Shown: positions 16,395 to 24,386, counted from the stretch's first letter. The stretch is 44,092 nt of DNA from CALWZE01 sp036644375 (GCA_036644375.1 JAVXQD010000017.1:1-44092); one strand, 5' to 3'. The notes: generated from the sequence alone by a model not told the origin. Numbers and translations: made by a program.

Positions 16395-18755
16395 TTACTC
16401 AGCTGAAAAAACTTCCTTCGCAATATCAACAGAGGCTTTCGCATCCTTTGCATAGTAGTCGGCACCTATTTTTATTGCATAATCGGCTGTTATTACAGCG
16501 CCACCGACCATTACCTTACAGACGCACCCTGATTCTCTGAGTTTCACAATCGCGTCCTGCATTGCAGGTACGGTTGTGGTCATAAGAGCGCTGAGTCCGA
16601 CAAGCTTTGCTCCTGTCCTCTTCACCGTTTCCACAATGACCGTGCTTTCGACATTTTTGCCTAAATCGATGACATTGTAGCCGTAGTTAGTAAGGAGAGA
16701 AACTGCGATATTTTTTCCTATGTCATGGATATCCCCATATACTGTAGCAACGACTATAGTTTTATCACTCTCTGACACCTCACATCCGGTATGCTCTCTT
16801 AAAACTTCAAAGGCGCTCTGCGCTGCACTTGCAGACTGAAGCAGTTGGGGCAGAAAAAATTCACCCCGCTCGTATTTGTTGCCCACCTCGTCCATTGCGG
16901 GAACAAGAATTTCATTAATAATGCTTAAACTGCTCTTCGCTGCAAGCTCTGCTTTTGCATACTCGGCGGATTCTTTTTGCAGTCCGCTTATCAAAGCGGC
17001 ATAAAGCGAGCTGCATGATGTGTTTTGCGGTGATTCATTGAAATTTAAGTTGGATTGTGACTCGATGTATTTTTTTGATTTTTTGTCAAAACCGGCAAGG
17101 ACATGAAATGCAAGCACAGCATCGGTTGTGACTTTGTTTTGAGGGTTGACGATTGCAAGGTCAAGACCATGTTCCATAGCGAGTGTTAAAAACGAGCTGT
17201 TGAGAGACTGACGGTTCGGAAGTCCAAATGATATATTTGAAATACCGAGAATTGTCCGCACGCCCAGTCCTGATTTTACAAGACTTATTGCCTTTAGCGT
17301 CTCAAAAACACCGCCTTGATCAACGCAGACCGACATTGCAAGACAATCAATGAAAATATCCTCGTGCCTTATTCCGAATGAAAGCGCACGTTCGGTGATT
17401 TTTTCAGCGATCTTGTACCGAGCTTCGGCAGTCGGAGGTATTCCGTTTTCATCAATACACAGCCCGATTACACCGGCTCCGTATTTTTTGCAAATAAGCA
17501 AAATTGCATTGAGATTTTCCTCGCTGCCGCACACGGAGTTGACAAGAGCTTTTCCGCTGCACACGCGAAGGCCTGCTTCGATAACCTCCGGAATTGTTGA
17601 GTCAATTATGATGGGCAGGGAACATACTGCCTGGACTGCTTTTACGGCGCTGACCATAAGCGCTTTTTCATCACCGGAGGGAACGCCGACATTTATGTCA
17701 ATAATATCCGCGCCGCAATTCATCTGCTCAACGGCAAGTGCGGCAACACGGCTCATGTCATTACAAAGCAGTTCTTTTTGAAATTCGCGTTTTCCGGTCG
17801 GATTGATGCGCTCACCGACAATAAGTGGTCTGTCAACGGCGACAGCGCGCGTCGGAGAGCATATGCCGCAGATGCTTTTGTAATGGCGTCTCTTTGGTGT
17901 GGCTGCCGAGAATGAAGAGCTGAGGAGCCCAATAAAGGACGGGTCTGTGCCGCAGCAGCCTCCCACACCGTTAATTCCAAGCTCTTTGTATTTCTGCATG
18001 GCGCAGCAAAAGTATTCGGCGTCAATTTTGTATTCTTCGCCCGCAGGGTCAGGAAGTCCGGCATTAGCCTTTATGAATACGGGCAATTCAGTTGATTCAC
18101 AAAGCTCTTTCGCAACAGGAAAAATCTCGTCGGGTCCAAGTGAACAGTTTATTCCGACAGCGTCAGCGCCGAGCCCCTCAAGCGTCCATGCCATTGATTG
18201 AACAGAGCACCCGGTGAATGTTCTGCCGTTTGATTCAAACGACATTGAGGCGATTACAGGAAGGGAGGAGAGAGTCTTAGCTGCAAGCAAGGCAGCCTTT
18301 ATCTCAATGAGGCTTGTCATAGTTTCAATATATATCAAATCTGCGCCATACTTTACTCCAAGCTCGATTATTTCGCAGAATTGCGAGTATGCCTGTTCAA
18401 ATGTGAGCGGCCCGTCCGGTTCAATAAGCTCACCTAATGGACCTATGTCAAGCGCTGTTAAAGTATCAGATCCGACACATGCTTTTTTTGCCGCGTTTAC
18501 CGAAGCGCAGATGACCGAATCAAGAGAATATCCACTGCCTTTAATTGTCCGCGGATTGGCACTGAAGGTGCAGGTGCAGATGATGTTCGAACCTGCGTCG
18601 ACATATGCCCTGTGTATTGCACTAACGAGCTCAAAATGTGTAATTGCAGCTGTTTCCGGGCTGATTTTGGCATTTTCGGATGCTTTTTGCAGAAGAGTGC
18701 CCATAGCACCATCAAGAATAAAATATTTATCGAAGCCGAAAAAATTGCTGTTCAA
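16395..18755 (-). CDS. metH: Cobalamin-dependent methionine synthase, short form
   Basis: 786 residues. Order: homocysteine S-methyltransferase domain (about 1-290) with zinc ligands in GINCSLG and GGCCGT; pterin-binding methyltetrahydrofolate domain (about 310-560) with GERINPTG; cobalamin cap region (about 585-665); and a B12 domain with the axial-histidine motif DIHDIGKN near 675 plus GLSALMTTT and GGAVI. It lacks the AdoMet-binding reactivation domain of the about 1,230-residue E. coli enzyme, so reactivation must use a separate protein. The start codon is TTG or ATG near 18755 with an AGGT-type site, preceded by its own promoter. It converts homocysteine, including that from LuxS, to methionine. 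Confidence 0.93.
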   Translation of the reverse strand: MNSNFFGFDKYFILDGAMGTLLQKASENAKISPETAAITHFELVSAIHRAYVDAGSNIICTCTFSANPRTIKGSGYSLDSVICASVNAAKKACVGSDTLTALDIGPLGELIEPDGPLTFEQAYSQFCEIIELGVKYGADLIYIETMTSLIEIKAALLAAKTLSSLPVIASMSFESNGRTFTGCSVQSMAWTLEGLGADAVGINCSLGPDEIFPVAKELCESTELPVFIKANAGLPDPAGEEYKIDAEYFCCAMQKYKELGINGVGGCCGTDPSFIGLLSSSFSAATPKRRHYKSICGICSPTRAVAVDRPLIVGERINPTGKREFQKELLCNDMSRVAALAVEQMNCGADIIDINVGVPSGDEKALMVSAVKAVQAVCSLPIIIDSTIPEVIEAGLRVCSGKALVNSVCGSEENLNAILLICKKYGAGVIGLCIDENGIPPTAEARYKIAEKITERALSFGIRHEDIFIDCLAMSVCVDQGGVFETLKAISLVKSGLGVRTILGISNISFGLPNRQSLNSSFLTLAMEHGLDLAIVNPQNKVTTDAVLAFHVLAGFDKKSKKYIESQSNLNFNESPQNTSCSSLYAALISGLQKESAEYAKAELAAKSSLSIINEILVPAMDEVGNKYERGEFFLPQLLQSASAAQSAFEVLREHTGCEVSESDKTIVVATVYGDIHDIGKNIAVSLLTNYGYNVIDLGKNVESTVIVETVKRTGAKLVGLSALMTTTVPAMQDAIVKLRESGCVCKVMVGGAVITADYAIKIGADYYAKDAKASVDIAKEVFSAE

Positions 18756-18789
18756 GGGCGATACCTCTTTTAATATAGACTTTTAAGAC

Positions 18790-18818
18790 ATTATATCAAA
18801 AAACTGTCAAACTTTCAA
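18790..18818 (-). promoter_or_regulatory. Promoter of metH
   Basis: Minus-strand TTGAAA (18818-18813), 17 bp, TATAAT (18795-18790), 35 bp before the metH start and directly after the kinase terminator. No cobalamin or SAM riboswitch was recognised between this promoter and the gene. Confidence 0.7.
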
Positions 18819-18850
18819 AAAACACCGACTCTGAATGAGACGATGTTTTT
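18818..18850 (-). terminator. Terminator after histidine kinase gene
   Basis: A 14-bp stem with one mismatch (minus strand AAAAACATCGTCTC with GAGTCGGTGTTTTT) ends in a T-run. It lies about 160 bp after the kinase stop and overlaps the metH -35 box by one base. The stretch 18851-19012 holds nothing else I recognise. Confidence 0.65.
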
Positions 18851-19012
18851 TACAATATAAAGGACACTGAACAATACTGTTTGCGGGAGCCGCTATTATT
18901 AACGTGTAAATATGAACTTTACAGCCTCGATATACAAGATATCCGCACCTGTCACACAAGACACTCTGTATTTTCACGCATATGTATCATTTCCGATAAA
19001 GCAAATGCGAAA

Positions 19013-20323
19013 TCACAGATGAATCGGAATTTGCAGGCGAACTGAAAATAAATCCTCGTTTTCTTCCCAAGTGAAGCTTCCCTTATGATACAAAAGAGCC
19101 TTCTCGCATGTTTTAAGACCGATTTTAGTGCTTTCTATGTTGCAGTCGGAGGGTTTTATATTGTTTTGAAATTCAATTATAAGATTAAGGTTATCCGAAT
19201 AGGCCATCATCCGAATTGGTGCGGAGTTTTCGGCGTATTTTATAATATTCGAAAGCACGTTATCGAACACTCGACGAATTATATTAAAGTCCAGATTCAC
19301 GTATCCGGAAAAGGAATCAATCGATGAAGAAACAGAAAAGCCCTTACTTTCGAGGGTGAATTTCTCATCTTCGAATACCGAGCAGACAAAATCAGTTGCA
19401 TCGGTTATTTCAAGCTTTTTTATCTCCCAATCGGTTGAATAAACATAGAAATACTCAAAAAGCTTGTCGGACATTTCTTTAATTTGGTAAGCCTTTTCGT
19501 GCGCGCTTAATAAAAAATGATCAAGTTGAGCGCTGTCTTTGTATTTTTTCAAGCTTATCAAATCCAGAAACCCCAACAGAGAGGTGAGCGGTGTGCGTAA
19601 ATCATGCGAAATTGCGGTGATGAGCTCGGAATTGGCCTTTTTGGCGAGATCCTCTCCGGCCTGACGCTCTAAAATTGAAATGCGCATGCTGTCAATATTG
19701 ACGGCAAGATCCGAAAGCTCATCACGGCCCTTTATTGTAATCGGGTAGTTGAGCTCTCCGCCTGCAAGTATCATCAGCTCATTTTCAAGAAGCTCGATGT
19801 AATTGAGCTTCTTATGTATCATAACAGTCAAAGATATTACAAAAAGAACAAATCCAAGTATACCGCATCCTGCATTGGCGACATCATAAAAACGGTCTCC
19901 ATAAAAGCAATATGAGGCTATCTTAACCGGTTCTCCGTCTATTGTAAGTGTGGGCAGACTGTCTATATCCGGGTTTTCGTCATTGTAGGGTGAAAACCCA
20001 TGACTTCCGAAGGCGCTGTCATATATTACAGAACCGTTTTTGTAAAAGACAATATAAATATATTGTTCCTTACTGCACCATTTATCAACAGGGGACAGGT
20101 CTTTTAAGCTCACGTCATTTTTAACAATAAATTCATCGAGCCGTTTTAACGCTTTTTGAGTCTGAACCGCATTAAAGCTTTCACTTTGGATTATTGCGTA
20201 CACTTCGTTGAATGCAAAATACCGAATTGTGAAGTACGCTCCGATTGAAATGACAAGGGAAATAATTACAGCGCATATAAGCTGCACACTGAGTTTGTTT
20301 TTTATATGGGATTTTTTATTCAA
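19013..20323 (-). CDS. Two-component sensor histidine kinase
   Basis: 436 residues: transmembrane segments at about 13-33 and 150-170 flank a roughly 115-residue extracellular sensor; a HAMP linker follows (about 175-225), then HisKA with ISHDLRTPLTSLLGF (His near 236) and a HATPase domain. The N-box (NVLSNIIKYAE) is present, but the usual DxGxG loop is replaced by FQNNIKPSDCNIESTKIGLKTCEKA. This divergent lid occurs in a VanS-related clostridial kinase group, so the protein may still be active. The gene overlaps the response regulator by 8 bases, a standard co-translated pair. The input signal is unknown. Confidence 0.9.
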   Translation of the reverse strand: MNKKSHIKNKLSVQLICAVIISLVISIGAYFTIRYFAFNEVYAIIQSESFNAVQTQKALKRLDEFIVKNDVSLKDLSPVDKWCSKEQYIYIVFYKNGSVIYDSAFGSHGFSPYNDENPDIDSLPTLTIDGEPVKIASYCFYGDRFYDVANAGCGILGFVLFVISLTVMIHKKLNYIELLENELMILAGGELNYPITIKGRDELSDLAVNIDSMRISILERQAGEDLAKKANSELITAISHDLRTPLTSLLGFLDLISLKKYKDSAQLDHFLLSAHEKAYQIKEMSDKLFEYFYVYSTDWEIKKLEITDATDFVCSVFEDEKFTLESKGFSVSSSIDSFSGYVNLDFNIIRRVFDNVLSNIIKYAENSAPIRMMAYSDNLNLIIEFQNNIKPSDCNIESTKIGLKTCEKALLYHKGSFTWEENEDLFSVRLQIPIHL

Positions 20324-21014
20324 TGCGGTAACCCTTTCCCCAAACGGTTTTTATGATTGCATTTTCGGAATTGTCATCTCCTATTTTTTTGCGTAGATTT
20401 CGGATATGCACCATAACTGTGTTGTTTGAGGAATAGAAATATGGCTCGTCCCATACGCTTTCGTATATGTTTTGAACCGAAAATATCTTTTTGCGGTTGG
20501 TTGCAAGCAATAGAAGTATGCGATATTCAATATCGGTAAGAAAAATCTCGGTGTCGTTTATTTTAACCTGACTGCGATCACAGTCGACAGTACAGCATCC
20601 GATATTTATGACCTTGTTGAATTCAAGCTCCGATTTTGAACCGTACACATAGTATCTCCGCAGCATTGCCTTTACGCGCACGATAAGCTCGGTATACGAA
20701 AATGGCTTTGTGAGATAGTCATCAGCACCTGCTGAAAAACCAACGGTTTTATCTGAATCCTGTGATTTTGCCGTAAGCATCAGGATTGGTGCGGTGGTCT
20801 TTTTCCTTATCTTTGAACATGCGGTAATGCCGGACATGCCGGGCATCATAATATCCAAAATCACAAGGTCACAGGTTTCATCCGCAAGCTCAACTGCCTG
20901 ATTGCCGTCAACAGCTTCCAAAACAGTAAAACCCTCGCTTTCGAGAAGAATTCTGACTACCTCACGGATTTCAGGGTCATCATCCGCTATTAAAATTTTA
21001 TTTTTATCGTTCAT
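20316..21014 (-). CDS. OmpR/VanR-type response regulator
   Basis: 232 residues. Receiver domain (1-115) with acidic pocket DDD (11-13), phospho-acceptor D54 in VILDIMMPGMSG, and the conserved lysine in YLTKPF. The C-terminal winged-helix DNA-binding domain (about 130-230) ends in the standard VWGKGYRIE. AAAGGAG precedes the ATG. It is transcribed away from the RsgI-like/ECF cluster, which begins about 200 bp off, so the two-component system may control that cluster, itself or both; no direct-repeat operator was recognised between them. Confidence 0.93.
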   Translation of the reverse strand: MNDKNKILIADDDPEIREVVRILLESEGFTVLEAVDGNQAVELADETCDLVILDIMMPGMSGITACSKIRKKTTAPILMLTAKSQDSDKTVGFSAGADDYLTKPFSYTELIVRVKAMLRRYYVYGSKSELEFNKVINIGCCTVDCDRSQVKINDTEIFLTDIEYRILLLLATNRKKIFSVQNIYESVWDEPYFYSSNNTVMVHIRNLRKKIGDDNSENAIIKTVWGKGYRIE

Positions 21015-21210
21015 ATTAAACAGACTCCTTTTTCTATCACGATTGTATCACACAATAAGCTCATTTCACAGAACTTGTATCCGAATTCATATTTATTAAG
21101 ATTCAGAAAAAATAAATTTCTTTTCAGTGCGATAAATCGGAGGTTTGATTTGTTATATCAGTAAAGGGACATAAAGTTGTCCTGAAAATTGGAAATTAAG
21201 GAGATAAAAA

Positions 21211-22131
21211 ATGGAACAGAGGAAAACAAACGTAAAAAAAATCATGTTGGCACTGATAATCGCAATGTTGGCAATAGTCGGGTTGACAGCATATTTGATT
21301 TTGCCCAGCAGGTACATCTCGCTTGATGTGAATCCCGGAATGGAACTCCATATGAATCGTTTGAATCAGGTTGTTTCGGTTAATCCTATAAATGAAGACG
21401 CAAAACAGATGCTTGCGGATTTCCCGACATCCGAGCATAATACGGGAGCGGTAGTTAAGCAGCTCGTTTCCAAACTCGTTGAAAACGGGTATCTGGGCGA
21501 AGATAAACAGAATGATGTGCTGATTACATCAAAAACAGACAGCGGCTCACAGAAGGCAATGCTTGAAGTCGGAAAAGATATCAAAGAGGTAATGAACAGC
21601 CAAAATCTGACAGCTAATATTTTAACACAGTCAATTGCAATGGATGATGATATTGCCCAAAGGGCTGCTGAGTTGAATATCTCCGCCGGAAAACTGAAAA
21701 TTATAGACGATCTGCTTATGAAGAATCCGGCATTGGCAGAGGAGGATTTAGCCGAGGACCGCATAAGCGAGCTTGCAATATATGCTAAGGAGAACGACAT
21801 TCCTTTAGAGGAACTCGAGGATCTGATTGAAGACAGAATGGATGCGGAAAGAGACGCAGCAGAAGAGGCAGAGGATGCAGCTGAGACTGAAGCTGAAAAG
21901 GCCAAGGATGCTGAGGAGGATGCACTTGAGGCAGCCGAAGAGGCGGCCGAGGCTGCGGCAGAAGCGGCAAAGGATGCTGAAGACAAAGCAAAGGATGAAG
22001 CTGACGAAGCTACAGGCGCCGAAGAGGATGCTCTTGACACGGAAAGAGATGCCGCTGAAACAGCAGAAGATGCTCAGGCAGAATCGGCTGAGCCTGCGGA
22101 ACCCGCAGATGACGATGCAGACACAGATTAA
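21211..22131 (+). CDS. RsgI-like membrane protein with acidic Ala/Glu tail
   Basis: 306 residues. A 10-residue basic cytoplasmic stub leads to one transmembrane helix (11-31), then an extracytoplasmic RsgI-type middle domain beginning RYISLDVNPGMELHMN with the Asn41-Pro42 site at which RsgI proteins autocleave. From about residue 205 to the end the sequence is almost all Ala, Glu, Asp and Lys, probably helical and very acidic. Unlike classical RsgI it lacks a cytoplasmic anti-sigma domain, so it may be a regulator or decoy for the true anti-sigma downstream. AAGGAG ribosome binding site. A long hairpin separates it from the ECF sigma gene. The Ala/Glu repeats also open a Ser/Ala-rich frame on the other strand, which is an artefact. 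Confidence 0.75.
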   Translation: MEQRKTNVKKIMLALIIAMLAIVGLTAYLILPSRYISLDVNPGMELHMNRLNQVVSVNPINEDAKQMLADFPTSEHNTGAVVKQLVSKLVENGYLGEDKQNDVLITSKTDSGSQKAMLEVGKDIKEVMNSQNLTANILTQSIAMDDDIAQRAAELNISAGKLKIIDDLLMKNPALAEEDLAEDRISELAIYAKENDIPLEELEDLIEDRMDAERDAAEEAEDAAETEAEKAKDAEEDALEAAEEAAEAAAEAAKDAEDKAKDEADEATGAEEDALDTERDAAETAEDAQAESAEPAEPADDDADTD

Positions 22132-22142
22132 ATCCTGATTTG

Positions 22143-22226
22143 CACAGCATTGCTAAGCTGTAAAGAGCTTGTGAAACAGTTTGAAGATTATTTAAAACTG
22201 TGCTAAGCTCTTTACAGACTGCTGTG
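22143..22226 (+). repeat. 84-nt stem-loop upstream of ECF sigma gene
   Basis: Perfect 13-bp stem CTGTAAAGAGCTT (22158-22170) with AAGCTCTTTACAG (22205-22217), an outer CACAGC/GCTGTG pair (22143-22148 and 22221-22226) and an inner ACAGTTT/AAACTGT pair (22176-22182 and 22195-22201). Followed by GTTTATAAAA rather than a pure U-run. It may be a transcription attenuator, an mRNA-processing signal or a large operator between the RsgI-like gene and the sigma gene. Confidence 0.7.
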
Positions 22227-22261
22227 TTTATAAAAGCAGATACAGGAAGGGCAAGTGATCT

Positions 22262-22846
22262 ATGATTTTTTTTATGGTTACAGGGTTAGATGCCGCAGCC
22301 TCAAAAATGCATCAGAAAGCGATAAATGAAGACCTTTTTGCACGTATAGGGCGTGACGATAAAGCCGCATTTGAAGAGCTTTTCGTGCTCACAGAGCGAG
22401 CGGTATATGCAATGGCGCTGTCAATCCTAAAAGATCCCTATGACACTCAGGATGTTGTCCAGGAAACCTATCTCAAGATTCGTTCGGCTGCGCATTTATA
22501 TAAACCGCTGGGAAAGCCATTGGCATGGATACTTACAATCACTAAAAATCTTGCTCTTAATACACTAAGGAAAAGTGCGCATGGAGCGGTTTTGCAAGAG
22601 AATCCTCCCGATAATGATTTGAGATATTCTTGCGTGTGTGATCCCACAGATCGCTTGGTGCTTTCGGCGGCACTGAATATTCTTGATGAGGAAGAACGCG
22701 AGATTTTGCTGCTTCATTTGGTTTCGGGAATAAAGCACATAGAAATCGCACGGACTTTGAAGGCACCGATTTCCACTGTGATTTCTCGTTACCATCGAGC
22801 TTTAAAAAAGCTCAGAAAACACTTAACAGAAAAGGGGGCGTTTTAA
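22262..22846 (+). CDS. ECF-type RNA polymerase sigma factor
   Basis: 194 residues. Region 2 (about 25-95) contains AFEELFVLTERAVYAMALSILKDPYDTQDVVQETYLKI, the core-binding and -10 recognition helices with the DVVQET signature. Region 4 (about 130-185) has EEEREILLLHLVSGIKHIEIARTLKAPISTVISRYHRALKKLR, a helix-turn-helix for the -35 element. No region 1 or 3 is present, so it is ECF, not SigI, even though its neighbours are RsgI-like. The ATG at 22262 has AGGAAGG about 10 bases upstream; a start at the MHQKA methionine is also possible. Its stop overlaps the anti-sigma-like start (TAATG), so the two are coupled. Confidence 0.88.
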   Translation: MIFFMVTGLDAAASKMHQKAINEDLFARIGRDDKAAFEELFVLTERAVYAMALSILKDPYDTQDVVQETYLKIRSAAHLYKPLGKPLAWILTITKNLALNTLRKSAHGAVLQENPPDNDLRYSCVCDPTDRLVLSAALNILDEEEREILLLHLVSGIKHIEIARTLKAPISTVISRYHRALKKLRKHLTEKGAF

Positions 22847-23895
22847 TGAAACAGAAAATTCAAAAAGCGCTCAACAGCGGATTTAATCAACTTCCGCACA
22901 TACCCTTTAATCAAATATCCGAATTGCCGATTGATAAGCTTCTTGAGCATGACGAAATAACGCGACAAACAGAGCCGAAGCATATCAGAGCGAAAAAACG
23001 CAGCTTGTCTTTTCGCAGATTTTCCGTGGCATTTGCATGCTGCTTAATGATGATTGCAGCCGGTGCCGCATGGCTGTGGCAGGACAATGTAACATCCGGA
23101 ATCATCACAATAGATATCAACCCAAGCTTTGAGATTTCAATTAATAATAGGGATCGAGTCTTGAAAGTACAGGCGCTCAACGGGGATGCAGAGGAATTTT
23201 TGAGCGGGAAAAACTTTCACGGGTGGAAGACCGAAGACGCCGTGGAAGCTTTATTTTCAGCTCTGGGTCAAAGCCGATATTTCAGCAATGAGAAAAAAAA
23301 TACGGTTCTTATATCTGTGCAGAGCAAAAACATTGAGCTTGCGAAGAGCCTTGAAATAACGTTAAGCTCTAAAATTGAAAAAGCTCTTGAGGCATCAAAT
23401 AAAAAAGCGTTAATCACATGTCAGGAAGTAGACGATGATGACGAAGAGTTAAAGCAAAATGCAAAGGCAAATTCAATATCTGTCGGAAAAATGAAATTAA
23501 TATTACAGTTAAAAGAATACTATTTAGGATATTCGTCTGAGCAGCTGGCAAAAATGCCATTGGAAGAACTTGTGGATATGTATGAAGACGCGCAAGAGAC
23601 CGAACTTGACAAAAGCGATGAAAAAGACGATGACGGCGATGATAATTCCGATGATACAGATTCAGACAAAAAGATAGAGAATGATTCAAAAGCAAATGAA
23701 GCTGACGGCGTAGATAGGGAAGATTTCGAAGCGGATACCGATGAAGTCAAAGCTGTGGACAAGGACGTTGAAGCAGAGTCGGGGTTTGAAGATAGCGATG
23801 AGGCGTCAGATACCGAGGAGGATGACAGCGGAGATTCTGCCGATTGGCANNNNNNNNNNAACGAAGCTGTTCCTGCGACAGGTGAAAATTCATAG
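22846..23895 (+). CDS. RsgI-like anti-sigma factor with acidic tail
   Basis: About 349 residues, the exact number uncertain because 10 N lie near the 3' end (23850-23859). A cytoplasmic region of about 58 residues, the likely sigma-binding part, is followed by a basic patch, one transmembrane helix (59-78) and an RsgI-type domain beginning ITIDINPSFEISINN, with the predicted self-cleavage bond Asn92-Pro93. Residues from about 245 onward are dominated by Asp and Glu. It overlaps the ECF gene by one base, the usual layout for a cognate anti-sigma factor. Final residues VPATGENS resemble a sortase motif, but no hydrophobic tail follows. Carbohydrate-binding modules, usual in clostridial RsgI proteins, are absent. 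Confidence 0.75.
   Translation: MKQKIQKALNSGFNQLPHIPFNQISELPIDKLLEHDEITRQTEPKHIRAKKRSLSFRRFSVAFACCLMMIAAGAAWLWQDNVTSGIITIDINPSFEISINNRDRVLKVQALNGDAEEFLSGKNFHGWKTEDAVEALFSALGQSRYFSNEKKNTVLISVQSKNIELAKSLEITLSSKIEKALEASNKKALITCQEVDDDDEELKQNAKANSISVGKMKLILQLKEYYLGYSSEQLAKMPLEELVDMYEDAQETELDKSDEKDDDGDDNSDDTDSDKKIENDSKANEADGVDREDFEADTDEVKAVDKDVEAESGFEDSDEASDTEEDDSGDSADWXXXXNEAVPATGENS
23850..23859. other. Assembly gap (10 N)
   Basis: Ten N bases within the acidic tail region of the RsgI-like gene. Repetitive acidic codons probably broke the assembly. The true length here, and hence the downstream reading frame, is unknown. Confidence 0.98.
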
Positions 23896-24014
23896 CTTGC
23901 AGTCGGAATAAACTGAATAAAAGTAGCTGTCTCCGAATTAATTCACATCTATTTTGCGGCTCTCTCTGCATTGAACAAAATATATAATCTCACATTGATT
24001 TCATATGTGCAATT

Positions 24015-24043
24015 TTGACAAATATAAAGTAACGTGATAGAAT
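24015..24043 (+). promoter_or_regulatory. Promoter of small lysine-rich ORF
   Basis: TTGACA (24015-24020), 17 bp, TAGAAT (24038-24043). The transcript would begin near 24050, leaving a leader of about 110 nt. Confidence 0.7.
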
Positions 24044-24097
24044 AGCAGTGTTATCAATAGCTTGTGAAAATTGTTAACATTGCAAAACCGCCGATTA

Positions 24098-24128
24098 AAG
24101 GTCACTTTTTAGCGAAGGTGGCTTTTTA
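24098..24128 (+). terminator. Leader hairpin with T-run
   Basis: AAAGGTCACT can pair, with a bulge, with GGTGGCTTT, followed by TTTAATATTT. It lies downstream of the 24015 promoter and upstream of the small ORF, so it could be a leader attenuator rather than a simple end signal for the sigma operon. The stem is modest. Confidence 0.35.
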
Positions 24129-24157
24129 ATATTTAACAAATAGAAAGTGTGTTAAAA

Positions 24158-24283
24158 ATGGGAGATAAAAATCCGAAGAAAATGAAGAAAAAGAAAAAAT
24201 CAGCTGATAAAGCTACAGCGGGACCAACTACAGAGCAAATTGTGATAACGGACAAAATTTCCGGTAAAAAACCGCAAAAGTAA
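24158..24283 (+). CDS. Small lysine-rich protein (41 residues)
   Basis: ATG to TAA, 41 codons, beginning MGDKNPKKMKKKKKS. About one third of residues are lysine, mostly in the first 18, followed by a more mixed tail (TEQIVITDKISGKKPQK). It resembles short Lys-rich hypothetical proteins beginning MGDK-x-PK that I recall from clostridial genomes. No signal peptide or membrane segment. A consensus promoter lies upstream and a long stem-loop downstream, so the locus is a self-contained transcription unit; the ribosome binding site is weak (AGAAAG). It might bind nucleic acid through its charge, but that is only inference. Confidence 0.6.
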   Translation: MGDKNPKKMKKKKKSADKATAGPTTEQIVITDKISGKKPQK

Positions 24284-24307
24284 CAAATAAAACTCATCAA
24301 TTGGTTT

Positions 24308-24386
24308 TGCAAAAAAGTCCGCTTCTGCAAACAGAAATATGGAGATTTCTTCATATTTGCATTATATTGCAGAAGCGGATTTTGCA
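24308..24386. repeat. 79-nt long inverted repeat
   Basis: TGCAAAA (24308-24314) plus TCCGCTTCTGCAA (24318-24330) pair perfectly with TTGCAGAAGCGGA (24367-24379) plus TTTTGCA (24380-24386). The loop contains another stem (AAATATG with CATATTT). It could terminate the small-ORF transcript or be a miniature mobile or structured-RNA element. Confidence 0.6.

Noticed and set aside
17350..18786. Plus-strand frames of 100-190 codons opposite metH
   Set aside because: Antisense shadows of a long conserved enzyme gene with no start signals of their own.
21366..22040. 224-codon Ser/Ala-rich open frame on the minus strand
   Set aside because: It mirrors the Glu/Ala codon repeats of the plus-strand RsgI-like gene, has no ribosome binding site and is pure low complexity.
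23868..23895. LPxTG-like sortase signal (VPATG) at the end of the second RsgI-like protein
   Set aside because: No hydrophobic segment or basic tail follows, and the assembly gap makes the frame uncertain.
24083..24095. 13-base word CAAAACCGCCGAT shared with 38982-38994 upstream of valS
   Set aside because: A 13-base match between two places in 44 kb is expected by chance; flanks do not extend it meaningfully.
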